Shown: positions 33,056 through 42,920 of the stretch, piece by piece | How the letters are laid out: each line of letters begins with the position of its first letter | Numbering within the stretch: position 1 is the first letter of the stretch | DNA from: JALZVT01 sp964634815 | GTDB lineage: Bacteria; Pseudomonadota; Gammaproteobacteria; Pseudomonadales; Azotimanducaceae | Direction: 5' to 3' | Assembly: GCA_964634815.1 (NCBI GenBank) | Contig: CAZWMD010000016.1 | Location: forward strand, 1-64,000 | DNA: 64,000 nucleotides | The notes under the pieces: model-generated | What the model was told of the DNA's origin: nothing | Databases searched by the model: none | Seen by the model: only the letters and a program-made list of their open reading frames with translations | Position numbers and translations under genes: made by a program

Positions 33056-33772
33056 CTACTCGCGGCGGCCGAAGAGGGCGGTGCCAATTCGCACCATTGT
33101 ACTGCCCGCGGCGATGGCTGCGCGATAGTCACCACTCATGCCCATCGATAAGGTATCCCAATGGGCGGCGAGATTCGGGTTACTGGATGAGAGGCGCTCG
33201 AACAGGTCGTTAAGAGCATTAAACGCCTGTTTCGGATCTTCCGTGGTGGCAGGAATGATCATCAGTCCGCGTGGACTTAGCCGGGGCAGGGTTTCCAGCA
33301 GGGCAAGCATGTCTGGCAGGGCCTCCGGACTGAGACCGGCTTTTTGCGGCTCGTTGTGCAGATTGACCTGCACGCAGACATTCAAAGGCGGCAAGGAATC
33401 CGGTCGGGCGGCGGCGAGTCGCCGGGCGATTTTTTCTCGATCGATGGTGTGCACCCATGAAAAGTGCGTTGCCACTTCCGTTGTTTTGTTGCTCTGCAGC
33501 GCGCCGATGAAGTGCCAGACAAGATCTGGATGGCCGTTGGGCCAGTCGGGGCTGGCCGCAGCAAGTGCTGTGATTTTTGGTAAGGCATCTTGCAGATAGT
33601 TTTCACCAAAATGTCGAGCGCCAGCCTGGTAAGCGCTGGTAATTTCCGCAGCGCTGCGAGTCTTGGAAACTGCCAACAGCTTGACAGTTCCCGGGTCGCG
33701 ATTGTTCTCTCTCGCGCAGTTGGCGATATCGGCACTAATGTCCCGATAGGCCTGGGGTATGGTGAGACTCAT
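33056..33772 (-). CDS. yggS: PLP homeostasis protein YggS (PLPBP)
   Basis: Pyridoxal-phosphate-binding protein that balances free PLP. The PLP lysine is K37 in KLLAVSKTRSA. HFGENYLQDALPK and the C-terminal LSMGMSGDYRAAI blocks are intact. Length is 238 residues. It is the first gene of the eight-gene run to hemW and is divergent from pilT, with a 163-base gap holding both promoters; the pilT side includes a possible TATACC -10 but no good -35. Confidence 0.94.
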   Translation of the reverse strand: MSLTIPQAYRDISADIANCARENNRDPGTVKLLAVSKTRSAAEITSAYQAGARHFGENYLQDALPKITALAAASPDWPNGHPDLVWHFIGALQSNKTTEVATHFSWVHTIDREKIARRLAAARPDSLPPLNVCVQVNLHNEPQKAGLSPEALPDMLALLETLPRLSPRGLMIIPATTEDPKQAFNALNDLFERLSSSNPNLAAHWDTLSMGMSGDYRAAIAAGSTMVRIGTALFGRRE

Positions 33773-33935
33773 GGGCTTTTGTTTGATTCCGGCAGCTCGT
33801 TAAGTGCGTGAAAGTCACAGTGAGTATGCAAACTCAGTCGCACTTCTGAATCGCGCGTGGGTTATTGGTACGCGTGCCGTAGAGTATACCTGCCACTCCC
33901 ACTACTATTGAACGCCTGAGATCAGGGCTTTATAC

Positions 33936-34970
33936 ATGGACATTACAGAACTCCTCGCTTTCAGCGCCAAGCAGGGCGCTTCCGATTTGCACCTATCAGC
34001 CGGCTTGCCGCCGATGATCAGAGTGGACGGCGATGTACGCCGAATTAACTTACCACCGCTTGAGCACCGCGAAGTGCACGGTCTGATCTATGAGATCATG
34101 AACGACAAGCAGCGCAAGGATTTTGAAGAATTTCTGGAAACAGACTTTTCTTTTGAAGTTCCAGGTGTCGCGCGATTCCGGGTTAATGCCTTCAACCAAA
34201 ACCGCGGTGCTGGTGCAGTATTCCGAACCATTCCCTCGAAGGTTCTGTCTATGGAAGATCTTGGCATGGGCCAGACCTTCAAAGACATCTCTATGGTACC
34301 TCGCGGCTTGGTGCTGGTAACGGGCCCAACTGGATCGGGCAAGTCCACTACCCTGGCTGCGATGGTCGACTACATTAACGACAATCGCTACGACCACATC
34401 TTAACGATTGAAGATCCCATCGAATTTGTCCATGAAAGCAAAAAGTGTCTGGTTAACCAGCGAGAGGTTCACCGCGACACACATGGTTTTAACGAAGCTC
34501 TTCGCTCTGCACTTCGTGAAGACCCGGATATTATTCTTGTGGGTGAGCTTCGTGACCTCGAGACTATTCGCCTTGCACTAACCGCATCTGAAACAGGTCA
34601 CCTGGTGTTTGGCACCTTGCACACGACCTCGGCTGCGAAAACCATTGACCGGGTAATTGATGTATTCCCGGCCGAAGAAAAAGCGATGATTCGCTCCATG
34701 CTTTCTGAGTCTCTGCAGGCTGTTGTAGCTCAGACCCTTCTTAAGAAGACCAATGGAGGCCGGGTAGCTGCTCACGAAATAATGATTGGCACACCCGCTA
34801 TTCGAAACCTTATTCGCGAGGATAAGGTCGCGCAGATGTATTCAGCTATCCAGACGGGTAGTGCATTGGGAATGCAGACGCTGGATCAGTGCTTGCAGAA
34901 TCTTGTGTCTAACCGATCGGTGACCAAAGAAGCTGCACGTGAAAAAGCCAAGATGCCGGAAAATTTCTAA
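33936..34970 (+). CDS. pilT: Type IV pilus retraction ATPase PilT
   Basis: Hexameric ATPase that powers pilus retraction and twitching. Walker A is GPTGSGKS (130-137), the Walker B region is IILVGELRDLETIRLAL, followed by ETGHLVFGTLHT and the PilT-specific AIRNLIREDK motif. Length is 344 residues as in Pseudomonas. It is followed by pilU after 38 bases. Confidence 0.97.
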   Translation: MDITELLAFSAKQGASDLHLSAGLPPMIRVDGDVRRINLPPLEHREVHGLIYEIMNDKQRKDFEEFLETDFSFEVPGVARFRVNAFNQNRGAGAVFRTIPSKVLSMEDLGMGQTFKDISMVPRGLVLVTGPTGSGKSTTLAAMVDYINDNRYDHILTIEDPIEFVHESKKCLVNQREVHRDTHGFNEALRSALREDPDIILVGELRDLETIRLALTASETGHLVFGTLHTTSAAKTIDRVIDVFPAEEKAMIRSMLSESLQAVVAQTLLKKTNGGRVAAHEIMIGTPAIRNLIREDKVAQMYSAIQTGSALGMQTLDQCLQNLVSNRSVTKEAAREKAKMPENF

Positions 34971-35008
34971 CCCTGATTTGATTAGATAAAACGAGCAAAG
35001 GTCCCAAC

Positions 35009-36157
35009 ATGGAATTTGATCGACTACTAAAGCTGGTTGTGGAAAAAGGTGCTTCTGACCTGTTTATCACGGCGGGCAAGCCACCCTCGCTGAAGATCAA
35101 CGGCAAGCTCTATGCCGCTAGCAAGAATGCACTGTCTCCAGATGAGGCGCGCGACATCGTTTTTGGTGTGATGAACAAAGACCAGCACGAGGCCTTCATT
35201 ACCGAGAAAGAGTGCAACTTTGCAATCAATACACGCGGGCTCGGACGTTTTCGAGTAAGCGCGTTTTACCAGCGCAACCTCATAGGAATGGTTTTGCGTC
35301 GTATTGAGGTAAACATTCCAAAGACCGCTGACCTGTTGTTGCCGCCGGTGATTGACGAACTGGCGATGACCAAGCGCGGGTTGATCATTTTTGTGGGTGC
35401 AACAGGAACAGGTAAGTCGACATCGCTTGCAGCGATGATTGGACACCGGAATAGAAGCTCCAGTGGCCACATTATCAGCATCGAAGACCCAATTGAGTTT
35501 ATCCACCAACACGAAAGCTGCATCGTTACCCAGCGTGAAGTTGGGGTAGACACCGACAGTTTTGAGGTGGCGCTAAAAAATACGCTGCGTCAGGCTCCTG
35601 ATGTCATCATGATTGGTGAGGTGCGGAGCCGCGAGACCATGGAGTATGCCGTTGCGTTTGCTGAAACCGGGCACCTGTGTCTGTGTACTTTGCACGCAAA
35701 CAACGCAAACCAGGCTCTTGATCGAATTATTAACTTCTTCCCCAGTGATCGGCATTCACAAGTGTGGATGGATCTGTCACTCAACCTGAAGGCCATTGTG
35801 GCTCAGCAGCTACTGCCAACCGTTGATGGGCAGGGACGTCGAGCAGCTATTGAAGTACTGATTAATACCCCGTTAGTCTCCGACCACATCCGCAAGGGTG
35901 AGGTGCATGAACTCAAAGAGCTTATGCGCAAGTCAGGAGAGCTGGGTATGCAGACCTTCGACCAGGCCCTCTATCAGCTTTACCAGGACGGCGATATCAC
36001 CTATGACGCCGCCCTCGCTCACGCTGACTCACCCAACGATCTGCGACTAATGATCAAGCTGGGTGATGACAGAGAGGTAGACGACGCGCTCAGCGGAGCT
36101 AATACTCTGACTCTCGAAGAAGACGAGAGTGAGAATGGAGCCATCAGCTTCCGATAA
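35009..36157 (+). CDS. pilU: Type IV pilus ATPase PilU
   Basis: PilT paralogue that assists retraction. Walker A is GATGTGKS (130-137), and MIGEVRSRETMEYAV and ETGHLCLCTLHANNANQALDRI are the typical PilU blocks. Length is 382 residues with the acidic C-terminal tail usual for PilU. The last 23-29 bases overlap the next gene, which is unrelated. Confidence 0.95.
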   Translation: MEFDRLLKLVVEKGASDLFITAGKPPSLKINGKLYAASKNALSPDEARDIVFGVMNKDQHEAFITEKECNFAINTRGLGRFRVSAFYQRNLIGMVLRRIEVNIPKTADLLLPPVIDELAMTKRGLIIFVGATGTGKSTSLAAMIGHRNRSSSGHIISIEDPIEFIHQHESCIVTQREVGVDTDSFEVALKNTLRQAPDVIMIGEVRSRETMEYAVAFAETGHLCLCTLHANNANQALDRIINFFPSDRHSQVWMDLSLNLKAIVAQQLLPTVDGQGRRAAIEVLINTPLVSDHIRKGEVHELKELMRKSGELGMQTFDQALYQLYQDGDITYDAALAHADSPNDLRLMIKLGDDREVDDALSGANTLTLEEDESENGAISFR

Positions 36158-37076
36158 ACCTGAGCTAACTGTAGGACTGGTGCCGCCCGGCGGCTTCTGG
36201 TCAAGCAGCCTGGCCGAACGTCAGGCGACCGTCGCTCGCGTCGTCGACCTGAATATCAATCATCTCTATCTCGCGGATCACGTGTCGTTTCACGACGGCT
36301 CGGGCAATGACGGCTTTGTTGAGGTCGCAGCACTTAGCCAACTCCATGCCGACATTAAGGTAATGATCAGCATCTACCTGCTGCCTTTACGACATCCGCT
36401 GCCTGTAGCACGTCAGCTCGCCACCATGCACAAGGTTGCCCCGGGTCGCATGCTGTTTGGGGTAGGCGTTGGCGGGGAAGATCGCAACGAAATAGAGTTG
36501 TGCGGTGTTGATCCGCGAACCCGCGGTCGCCGAACCAATGAGAGTCTTGAGATTATTCGCCGGCTTATGGCTGGCGAGACCTTCGACTATGACGGCGAGT
36601 TCTTCTCGCTGAAACGTGCAAGCATCAAGCCGACGGTGCGGCAGCAGATACCCATCATTGTTGGTGGTCGCTCGAATGCAGCCCTTGAACGAGCGGGGCG
36701 GCTGGGTGATGGCTGGGTTGGAGTTTGGTGTTCTGCGAGGCGCTACCGTGAAGCGCTGGCACTTGTGCAGGAGGCAGCCCATGGAGCCGGTCGTGATGCT
36801 GTGCAGTGGCAGCATGGCTACCAGCCCTGGCTGGGCGTTGCTGATACCCGCGATGAAGCCAGAGCGATTGTGGCACGAGAAATGGAAGAGTTTTACAAGG
36901 TACCCTTTGAGAAATTCGAGCGCTATACACCCTATGGCACACCAGCTGAGGTGGCCGAACAGCTGCAACCTTATGTCGATGCCGGTTGTTCGCTTATGAA
37001 CCTGAAAGTGTGTGCGGGTTCAGATTCGCTGGTTGTTGAAGGTGCTGGGGAAATTGGCCGGTTACTCAGAGCTTAG
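36135..37076 (+). CDS. LLM class (luciferase-like) flavin oxidoreductase
   Basis: A TIM-barrel flavin oxidoreductase of the luciferase-like family, 313 residues from the chosen ATG. It has the typical NHLYLADHV segment, RMLFGVGVGGEDRNE, the loop RTRGRRTNESLEIIRRLM, and PIIVGGRSNAALERAGRLGDGWVG. The substrate and cofactor (FMN or F420) cannot be told. The start lies inside the end of pilU; a GTG six bases earlier is possible. It is convergent with the diguanylate cyclase, two bases apart. Confidence 0.85.
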   Translation: MEPSASDKPELTVGLVPPGGFWSSSLAERQATVARVVDLNINHLYLADHVSFHDGSGNDGFVEVAALSQLHADIKVMISIYLLPLRHPLPVARQLATMHKVAPGRMLFGVGVGGEDRNEIELCGVDPRTRGRRTNESLEIIRRLMAGETFDYDGEFFSLKRASIKPTVRQQIPIIVGGRSNAALERAGRLGDGWVGVWCSARRYREALALVQEAAHGAGRDAVQWQHGYQPWLGVADTRDEARAIVAREMEEFYKVPFEKFERYTPYGTPAEVAEQLQPYVDAGCSLMNLKVCAGSDSLVVEGAGEIGRLLRA

Positions 37077-37078
37077 AT

Positions 37079-38260
37079 CTAAAGAGAAACGCAGCGGTTT
37101 CGGCCCTGAGCCTTGGCGCTCAAAAGTGCCTGGTCAGCTCGTTCAATAAATGACTCCACGCAGTCTCCTTCCTCAGCCTCGGTGAAACCGACAGAGCAGG
37201 TTAGCGCAATGCTATGGTCGCCCGATTCTACAATGGTGTTGCGTAGTCGATCCATAAACCGCTCAGCGACAGTAAGCGCGTTTTTTGCCGAGGTGTCTGC
37301 AAGGATAACCGCAAACTCGTCACCACCGTACCTCGCCACAATGTCGTTCTTGCGAATAAATGAGCGCTCCAGGCAGATGCCTACGGCTCGCAGCACAGCG
37401 TCACCCGCCTGGTGTCCGTAGGTGTCGTTAACATGCTTGAACTCGTCAAGGTCGATCATGAGCAGTGTCAGCGGCTGGCGAGAAAACAGGTGGATATTGA
37501 GGTTGCGGGCAATTGCAGAATCAAAACCAGGGCGGTTGAACGTTTGGGTGAGAGAGTCGCGCTTCATCTCTTCTCGTGCGGAATCGAGATCGTCGCGAAG
37601 GCTTGATAGCCGGTCGTTAAGTTCCTTGAGCTGCGCCTCATAGCTTGCTTGTTGTTCGGCGAAAATCGACTTAACGTTGGAAATTGTATCTGCCAGCGCT
37701 ACCTTGAGATTCGGAAGCTCATCGCTGCCACTCGATTCGCGCGCAATCGCTGCTTCTACCTCAGCCAGACAGTCACAAACACTGGCTTCAGTAGTTTTGT
37801 CTCGTATAGCAAACTGTCTTAAGCCTGATACAAGATCGTCCACAATGCCCCGGTAACCTGTGAGTCGATCCGAAACAAACTTCTTTTCGTTGCGTCTTCG
37901 ATCTACCAGGAATCGCTGCACGACTGACCACTCGCGTCTGCCCGTATCAGCTCTTTTGATATCGTAGGCGGGAACAGCTGCGCCATTTTCAACATGCCCG
38001 GCAAACTCGGCACAGGTGCTCTCGAACTCTGCTGCCTCAACATCGCTTCCGAGCGGAAACGACTCGTTGCCAAGTACGCGTATCACGCTACCCAACGTAT
38101 CTATGGCTCCGTTTGCCGCCTCTGTGCTGTAACTCGTTATTGGCGCTTCTTGCAACGAGTCTGACACCTTGTCATTTTTAGAAGCCATCCCCATAAAACT
38201 CACCCATCCTTGATTAGCGTTGCATTGGTGTTGCGGTGTGGCGGATTTCCCGCGAATCAT
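37079..38260 (-). CDS. Diguanylate cyclase (GGDEF)
   Basis: Makes cyclic di-GMP. The C-terminal GGDEF domain has the active-site motif at residues 312-316 (RYGGDEFAVIL) and an intact RxxD inhibitory site five residues before it (RKND), so product inhibition is expected. The N-terminal 220 residues are helical with a coiled coil (SYEAQLKELNDRLSSLRDDL) and no membrane segment, so it is cytoplasmic. The start may instead be the ATG at codon 23 (MGMASKND). Its place between pilT/U and the Chp cluster makes a link to surface behaviour plausible. Confidence 0.9.
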   Translation of the reverse strand: MIRGKSATPQHQCNANQGWVSFMGMASKNDKVSDSLQEAPITSYSTEAANGAIDTLGSVIRVLGNESFPLGSDVEAAEFESTCAEFAGHVENGAAVPAYDIKRADTGRREWSVVQRFLVDRRRNEKKFVSDRLTGYRGIVDDLVSGLRQFAIRDKTTEASVCDCLAEVEAAIARESSGSDELPNLKVALADTISNVKSIFAEQQASYEAQLKELNDRLSSLRDDLDSAREEMKRDSLTQTFNRPGFDSAIARNLNIHLFSRQPLTLLMIDLDEFKHVNDTYGHQAGDAVLRAVGICLERSFIRKNDIVARYGGDEFAVILADTSAKNALTVAERFMDRLRNTIVESGDHSIALTCSVGFTEAEEGDCVESFIERADQALLSAKAQGRNRCVSL

Positions 38261-38360
38261 CCAGTCTTTCGACTCTATGTCGGCCGCAAGCTGAGGACCT
38301 TTACTGGAGGCGCAGGGGTATTAGCCAGCAGCGGGCAGGTGATCACACAAGCCGTGGGAA

Positions 38361-39179
38361 CTACGCCACATTTGCCCGATCCTGGATGATTTTTGCCACC
38401 AAGCGTTTTTGGTGAGCGGTAGGGATGTAGCGCTTGATCCAGGCGGCAATAACGTCTGCAACGTAGTTTGCATCTGCCGCCTTCGATAGCATGTGATCGG
38501 CCGAGTCCAGGGAAACAAAGCTTTTGGGGTGTCTCGCAGCCTGATAGAGAGCAGTTGCCTCGGAAATGTTGACGACCTGGTCGTCTGGGGCGTGAAAAAT
38601 CAGCAGGGCGCGCTCCAGCTCTTTGGCCTGTTGCTGTAAATCCTGAGCCGAGATGTCATCAAGAAACTGCTTTTTGATGCGAAACGTTCGTCCAGCCAAA
38701 ATGACGTCGGCCTCACCCTGTTGTTCAAGTGTTGGCAAATCGCATTGAAACTGCTTTACCACATGCTCTGGTGACGCCGGTGCGCCAATGGTAACGACGG
38801 CCTTTGAATCCGCGATATGTTGTGCGGCGGCCAGTACAGCGGAGCCGCCCAGGCTGTGGCCGATCAACACCTCTGGCGGACCCCAGTTCTCTCGCAAATA
38901 GTCTGCGGCGCTGATTAGATCCTGCACGTTGGAGGAGAAGTTGGTGTTGGCGAAGTCACCGTCGCTGTTACCCAGGCCGGTGAAGTCAAAGCGCAGCACC
39001 ACAAATTTCTTGCGTGCCAGTGCTCGACTTATCCTGGAGGCTGCTGCGATGTTCTTGGTACAGGTAAAGCAGTGGGCAAACAGGGCCACCCCTCGATGCG
39101 GAAGCTCGGGGATAGACAATAGACCCGCAAGTTCCTCGCCGCGGTGGTTAAGGAATGTCAGCTTTTCCGTTCTATTCAT
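38361..39179 (-). CDS. Alpha/beta hydrolase
   Basis: A 272-residue serine hydrolase. The nucleophile is S109 in LIGHSLGGSAV, a late D lies in HAPDDQVV and H in DSADHMLSK, giving a full triad. It resembles the hydrolase half of proteins often found fused to an OsmC domain (opening EKLTFLNHRGEELAGLL, then AHCFTCTKN), but no OsmC domain is present here. The substrate is unknown. It stands alone. Confidence 0.85.
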   Translation of the reverse strand: MNRTEKLTFLNHRGEELAGLLSIPELPHRGVALFAHCFTCTKNIAAASRISRALARKKFVVLRFDFTGLGNSDGDFANTNFSSNVQDLISAADYLRENWGPPEVLIGHSLGGSAVLAAAQHIADSKAVVTIGAPASPEHVVKQFQCDLPTLEQQGEADVILAGRTFRIKKQFLDDISAQDLQQQAKELERALLIFHAPDDQVVNISEATALYQAARHPKSFVSLDSADHMLSKAADANYVADVIAAWIKRYIPTAHQKRLVAKIIQDRANVA

Positions 39180-39341
39180 TTTGATGACCTCGATTGAGTT
39201 GCCATACCCGGTGAGTTTTCACGCATGGTAAAGTAGCGCCGGTTTATTGGTCGGGCGTCGGACAACGCAGGGTCGCCCGAGCCGCGCTATTAGGTCTTAT
39301 TTCTACTTTTCATACACTTTCATACACATCGAGAAACTGAC

Positions 39342-39959
39342 ATGACGCCCACCTCGACATTTTTGAACTCATCTGTCGCTTTGCGAGTTAGATTAGCCGT
39401 TTGCTCAAAAGTTCTTCCGGCCTGGTTGCTGGTTGCATTGCTTTCCGGTTGCGTGAATACGCCGGGTAAGTTCCTGGACGCCAAACAGACCTTTCTGGCA
39501 GCCCCCGAAACCCAGACCTACTTTGATAACGCCTATGGCTACGCGCTGTTCCCGACAATTGGCAAGGCGGGAGTGATTGTTGGTGGCGCTCGAGGCGCTG
39601 GTGGCGTGTTCAGAAACGAACAGGTTGTGGGCGAATCCACAATTACTCAGCTCTCTGCGGGTTTTCAGTTGGGTGGGCAGGCTTACAGCCAGATTATCTT
39701 CTTCGAAGACCAGCGAGCTTTTGATGAGTTCTGCTCAGGCACCTTCGAGTTTGGAGCCAATGCCGCCGCGGTTGCTATTACCGCCAGCGCATCGGCATCT
39801 GCGGCTTCAGCAGGTAGCAATACCTCGCGCAGTACCAATGCAAAAGATGCCCTGCTGACAGGTGGCTATCACAAGGGTGCTGCGGTCTTCACTGTCTCCA
39901 AGGGCGGGGTGCTGTATGAGGTATCGATTAGTGGCCAGAAGTTTTCTACCCGATGTTAG
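39342..39959 (+). CDS. SYLF-domain lipoprotein
   Basis: A 205-residue lipoprotein. The lipobox LLSGC places the lipid on C37. The mature part is a SYLF (YSC84-like) lipid-binding domain, with GYALFPTIGKAGVIVGGARGAGGVF and TQLSAGFQLGGQAYSQIIFFED. A Ser/Ala-rich stretch (about 147-160) follows. The precise role is unknown. A hairpin (39251-39257 with 39274-39280) lies in the upstream region. Confidence 0.87.
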   Translation: MTPTSTFLNSSVALRVRLAVCSKVLPAWLLVALLSGCVNTPGKFLDAKQTFLAAPETQTYFDNAYGYALFPTIGKAGVIVGGARGAGGVFRNEQVVGESTITQLSAGFQLGGQAYSQIIFFEDQRAFDEFCSGTFEFGANAAAVAITASASASAASAGSNTSRSTNAKDALLTGGYHKGAAVFTVSKGGVLYEVSISGQKFSTRC

Positions 39960-40034
39960 GCATGTCAGGGCAATCGATTTGTTGGGATCGTACCTAACCT
40001 GGATGTCCTGGTGAAATGTATATAGGGGATAACG

Positions 40035-41249
40035 GTGGTTATTGAGCACGCAGTCGGTTTTGCATTTTGTGTCTTTGTTCTTGTGGTTCTTGCGAGTTTA
40101 GTCAGTGAGAAATTCCGTTTATCGGAGACATTGGTATTACTTGTGCTGGGTGCCGTGGTTGGAGGAATTATCACCTCTGGCCTGAACCTGGATACCGGGA
40201 TTCGTTCCGAGAGCTTTCATGACCTGGTGTTCTTTGTCTTCCTACCGGTGCTGGTGTTTGATGCGTCGTTGAAACTGCCTCAGCAGGCGGTTCTCAAAGA
40301 CGGAGTTCTAATCGGTTTTCTGGCGCTTGCAGGTGTTGGGATTACTGCTGTTGTTGCGGGGTACCTGATTTTCATTGGTGTGGGGCATCCCTCAGGATTC
40401 CCGTTTATCGCTGCGCTCTTAACCGGCACCCTGCTTGCAGCGACGGACCCTGTTTCGGTTGTGAGCCAGTTAAAGAGCCTGGGTGCTCCTGAACGGCTGC
40501 GGGTGTTGCTTGAGGGCGAGAGCCTGTTTAACGACGCGACAGCCATTGCTCTCTTTAGCGTGTTGATGGTGGTTGCGCTGGATTCGCAAGCCAGTGTCAG
40601 TGGGTTGGATATTCTTGGCTCGCTTAGCGTTAATTTCCTGGGCGGTGCAGCGATTGGGATTGGTGTGGGGCTTTTGGGAGGTGTTGCATTCCGGCATATC
40701 GACGACCAGGTAATTCGTGCGATCGCCGGCCTCGCGGTTGCCTATGGCAGTTTTATTTTTGCGGAGGAGGTTATTCACGTATCAGGAATTCTGGCCGTGA
40801 CAGCCGCCGGTATGACTATTGCCCGGATTGCAGGTTCTCAGGGCGATAGCTTTGGTGCTGTCTGGCAATCGCTGACGCGGCTTGCAGATGGAACGATCTT
40901 TTTACTGATGGGGCTGGTGGTTGGCTGGTACATGTTTGAGCAGCGATGGCTTGCCATGCTCATTGCGATCGGCGCCGTGACGGTGACGCGGCTGTTTGTC
41001 ACGGTGGGAGGCATTTCTTTTTTCAATCTTTTCCTGTCGAGAAAGCTACCCCTGAATTACCAAACCGCCCTGGTCTGGGGGGGGCTGCGCGGTGCGGTTT
41101 CCCTGGCTCTGGCGTTGTCTATTCCCGTCGATTTGCCGTACTGGTTTACCATCCAGTGCATGGCCTTTGGCGTGGTGCTGTTCACCATGCTGGTTCAGGC
41201 ACCAACGCTACCGCCGCTACTTAGCCGATTGGGTCTTGTTCAGCGCTGA
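40035..41249 (+). CDS. CPA1 family Na+(K+)/H+ antiporter
   Basis: A polytopic cation/proton exchanger of 404 residues with about 12 membrane helices. The family motifs FFVFLPVLVFDASL, AATDPVSVVSQL (D138) and LLEGESLFNDATAI (158-171) are intact. No C-terminal regulatory domain is present. The start is GTG with AGGGGA upstream. It could move Na+ or K+; the sequence does not decide. Confidence 0.9.
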   Translation: MVIEHAVGFAFCVFVLVVLASLVSEKFRLSETLVLLVLGAVVGGIITSGLNLDTGIRSESFHDLVFFVFLPVLVFDASLKLPQQAVLKDGVLIGFLALAGVGITAVVAGYLIFIGVGHPSGFPFIAALLTGTLLAATDPVSVVSQLKSLGAPERLRVLLEGESLFNDATAIALFSVLMVVALDSQASVSGLDILGSLSVNFLGGAAIGIGVGLLGGVAFRHIDDQVIRAIAGLAVAYGSFIFAEEVIHVSGILAVTAAGMTIARIAGSQGDSFGAVWQSLTRLADGTIFLLMGLVVGWYMFEQRWLAMLIAIGAVTVTRLFVTVGGISFFNLFLSRKLPLNYQTALVWGGLRGAVSLALALSIPVDLPYWFTIQCMAFGVVLFTMLVQAPTLPPLLSRLGLVQR

Positions 41250-41262
41250 TTACCCGGGTGAT

Positions 41263-42846
41263 TTACCAGCGCTGCGCGTCGGCGATATTCCAGTCTTCGC
41301 GCCATCCATCGGGAACTGTGCTGGCATCCAGTAAACAGCCCTCACTGATACCTGGGTAGAGCTGTGCATAAGTTTTCACCACTGTGCCCTGTACTCGCCG
41401 ATTGATGTGTCGAGGTCGTAGATCAGCCAGACTATCTAATCCGGCTGCTGCAATCAGCTCGGCTGCGTTGGCAACGGTATCTCGCTGGAAATTGGCCACT
41501 CGGGTGGCTTTGTCTTTGACCACCAGGCCTTTGTTGCGCCCCGGGTTCTGGGTGGCGATACCTGTAGGGCATTCATCGGTATTGCAGCTACGGGCCTGAA
41601 TGCAGCCCAATGCCATCATCATGCCTCGTGCAGAGTTAACAGTGTCGGCTCCAAGTGCGAGTGCGCGCACTAAATGAAACGCTGAGAACATCTTGCCTGA
41701 TGCAATGAGGCGCATCTCGTTTCTCAGGCCACAGCCTATCAAGGCGTTGTTCACAAAAATCAATGCATCCCGTAGCGGGGTCCCGACTGAGTTTGTCATC
41801 TCGGTGGGCGCAGCACCTGTACCACCTTCACCACCGTCCACCGTAATGAAATCCGGGTAGATCCCGGTTTTCAGCATGGCTTTGCAAATGCCGAGAAATT
41901 CGTCCTTACGGCCGATGCAGAGTTTGAAGCCTACCGGCTTGCCGCCAGAGAGCTTTCGTAGTTGGGCCAAAAATTCGAGTAAACCCTCGGGCGTGGAAAA
42001 GGCCGTGTGTGCTGGGGGTGAAACGACATCCTGTCCCATAGGCACATGGCGAATTCTGGCAATTTCTTCAGTGAGTTTGGCAGCAGGAAGAATGCCGCCA
42101 TGCCCAGGCTTTGCCCCTTGCGATAGCTTGACTTCAATCATCTTCACTACATCGCGCTGGCTGTTTTCTGAAAACAGTTCGGGATCAAAATCGCCGTCGG
42201 CGTTGCGACAGCCAAAATACCCGGTGCCAATTTGCCAAACAATATCGCCACCATGCTCTAGGTGATAAGGACTGAGGCTGCCTTCGCCGGTGTTGTGCGA
42301 AAAGCCGCCTATTTTTGCTCCCTTGTTGAGCGCCATGATGGCGTTCTTGCTCAGAGCGCCGTAGCTCATGGCAGAGATATTCATTGGCGAGGCAAGGTAA
42401 GGCTGGGTGCAGTCTTTGCCACCAAACTTCACTCTGGGGGAGATATCACTCGGGTGTTTGGGCACCATGGAATGATTGATCCATTCGTACCCTGGACGAT
42501 TCACATCAAAGATGGTGCCAAACGGTCGAGTGTCTCTGGCGCCCTTGGCTCTTTGATATACCAGCGAACGAAATTCGCGAGGAATGGGCGTGCCGCTGGT
42601 TTCGGATTCAACAAAATACTGTTGAATCTCTGGGCGAACCGATTCAAGTAGGTAGCGAAAGTGTCCTAGTACGGGATACAGTCGCCGAATAGTGTGCTTG
42701 ATCTGAAACATGTCGATGAGGCCAAGCACGATGATTGGTCCAATTACGACAAACCCCCACAAAATTGGGGGCCAGATCTGTGCAATCAACAAAAGTACCA
42801 ACGGCATAACGATCGCGAAGACCGCAAAGTTCTGACGCATAGTCAT
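41263..42846 (-). CDS. FMN-binding glutamate synthase family protein
   Basis: A membrane-associated relative of the glutamate synthase large subunit. Two hydrophobic segments occupy the first 45 residues. The FMN-binding synthase domain has GEGSLSPYHLEHGGDIVWQIGTGYFG, KPGHGGILPAAKLT, VDGGEGGTGAAP and the iron-sulfur cysteines in ALGCIQARSCNTDECPTGIA. It has no glutaminase domain, so it is not a complete GOGAT and its reaction is not established. Length is 527 residues. It lies 74 bases downstream of the NDH-2-like gene on the same strand, which suggests a redox link. Confidence 0.88.
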   Translation of the reverse strand: MTMRQNFAVFAIVMPLVLLLIAQIWPPILWGFVVIGPIIVLGLIDMFQIKHTIRRLYPVLGHFRYLLESVRPEIQQYFVESETSGTPIPREFRSLVYQRAKGARDTRPFGTIFDVNRPGYEWINHSMVPKHPSDISPRVKFGGKDCTQPYLASPMNISAMSYGALSKNAIMALNKGAKIGGFSHNTGEGSLSPYHLEHGGDIVWQIGTGYFGCRNADGDFDPELFSENSQRDVVKMIEVKLSQGAKPGHGGILPAAKLTEEIARIRHVPMGQDVVSPPAHTAFSTPEGLLEFLAQLRKLSGGKPVGFKLCIGRKDEFLGICKAMLKTGIYPDFITVDGGEGGTGAAPTEMTNSVGTPLRDALIFVNNALIGCGLRNEMRLIASGKMFSAFHLVRALALGADTVNSARGMMMALGCIQARSCNTDECPTGIATQNPGRNKGLVVKDKATRVANFQRDTVANAAELIAAAGLDSLADLRPRHINRRVQGTVVKTYAQLYPGISEGCLLDASTVPDGWREDWNIADAQRW

Positions 42847-42920
42847 AAATTTTTTTAACCTTTACCTGCGGATTGTGTGGATGTTGTGTGGGATAAATTG
42901 GGGTTCAAATTTTGTTCTTG

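Noticed and set aside
39251..39280. GC-rich hairpin before the SYLF lipoprotein as a terminator or riboswitch
   Set aside because: A seven-pair stem with a 16-base loop, no T run and no recognisable riboswitch motif.
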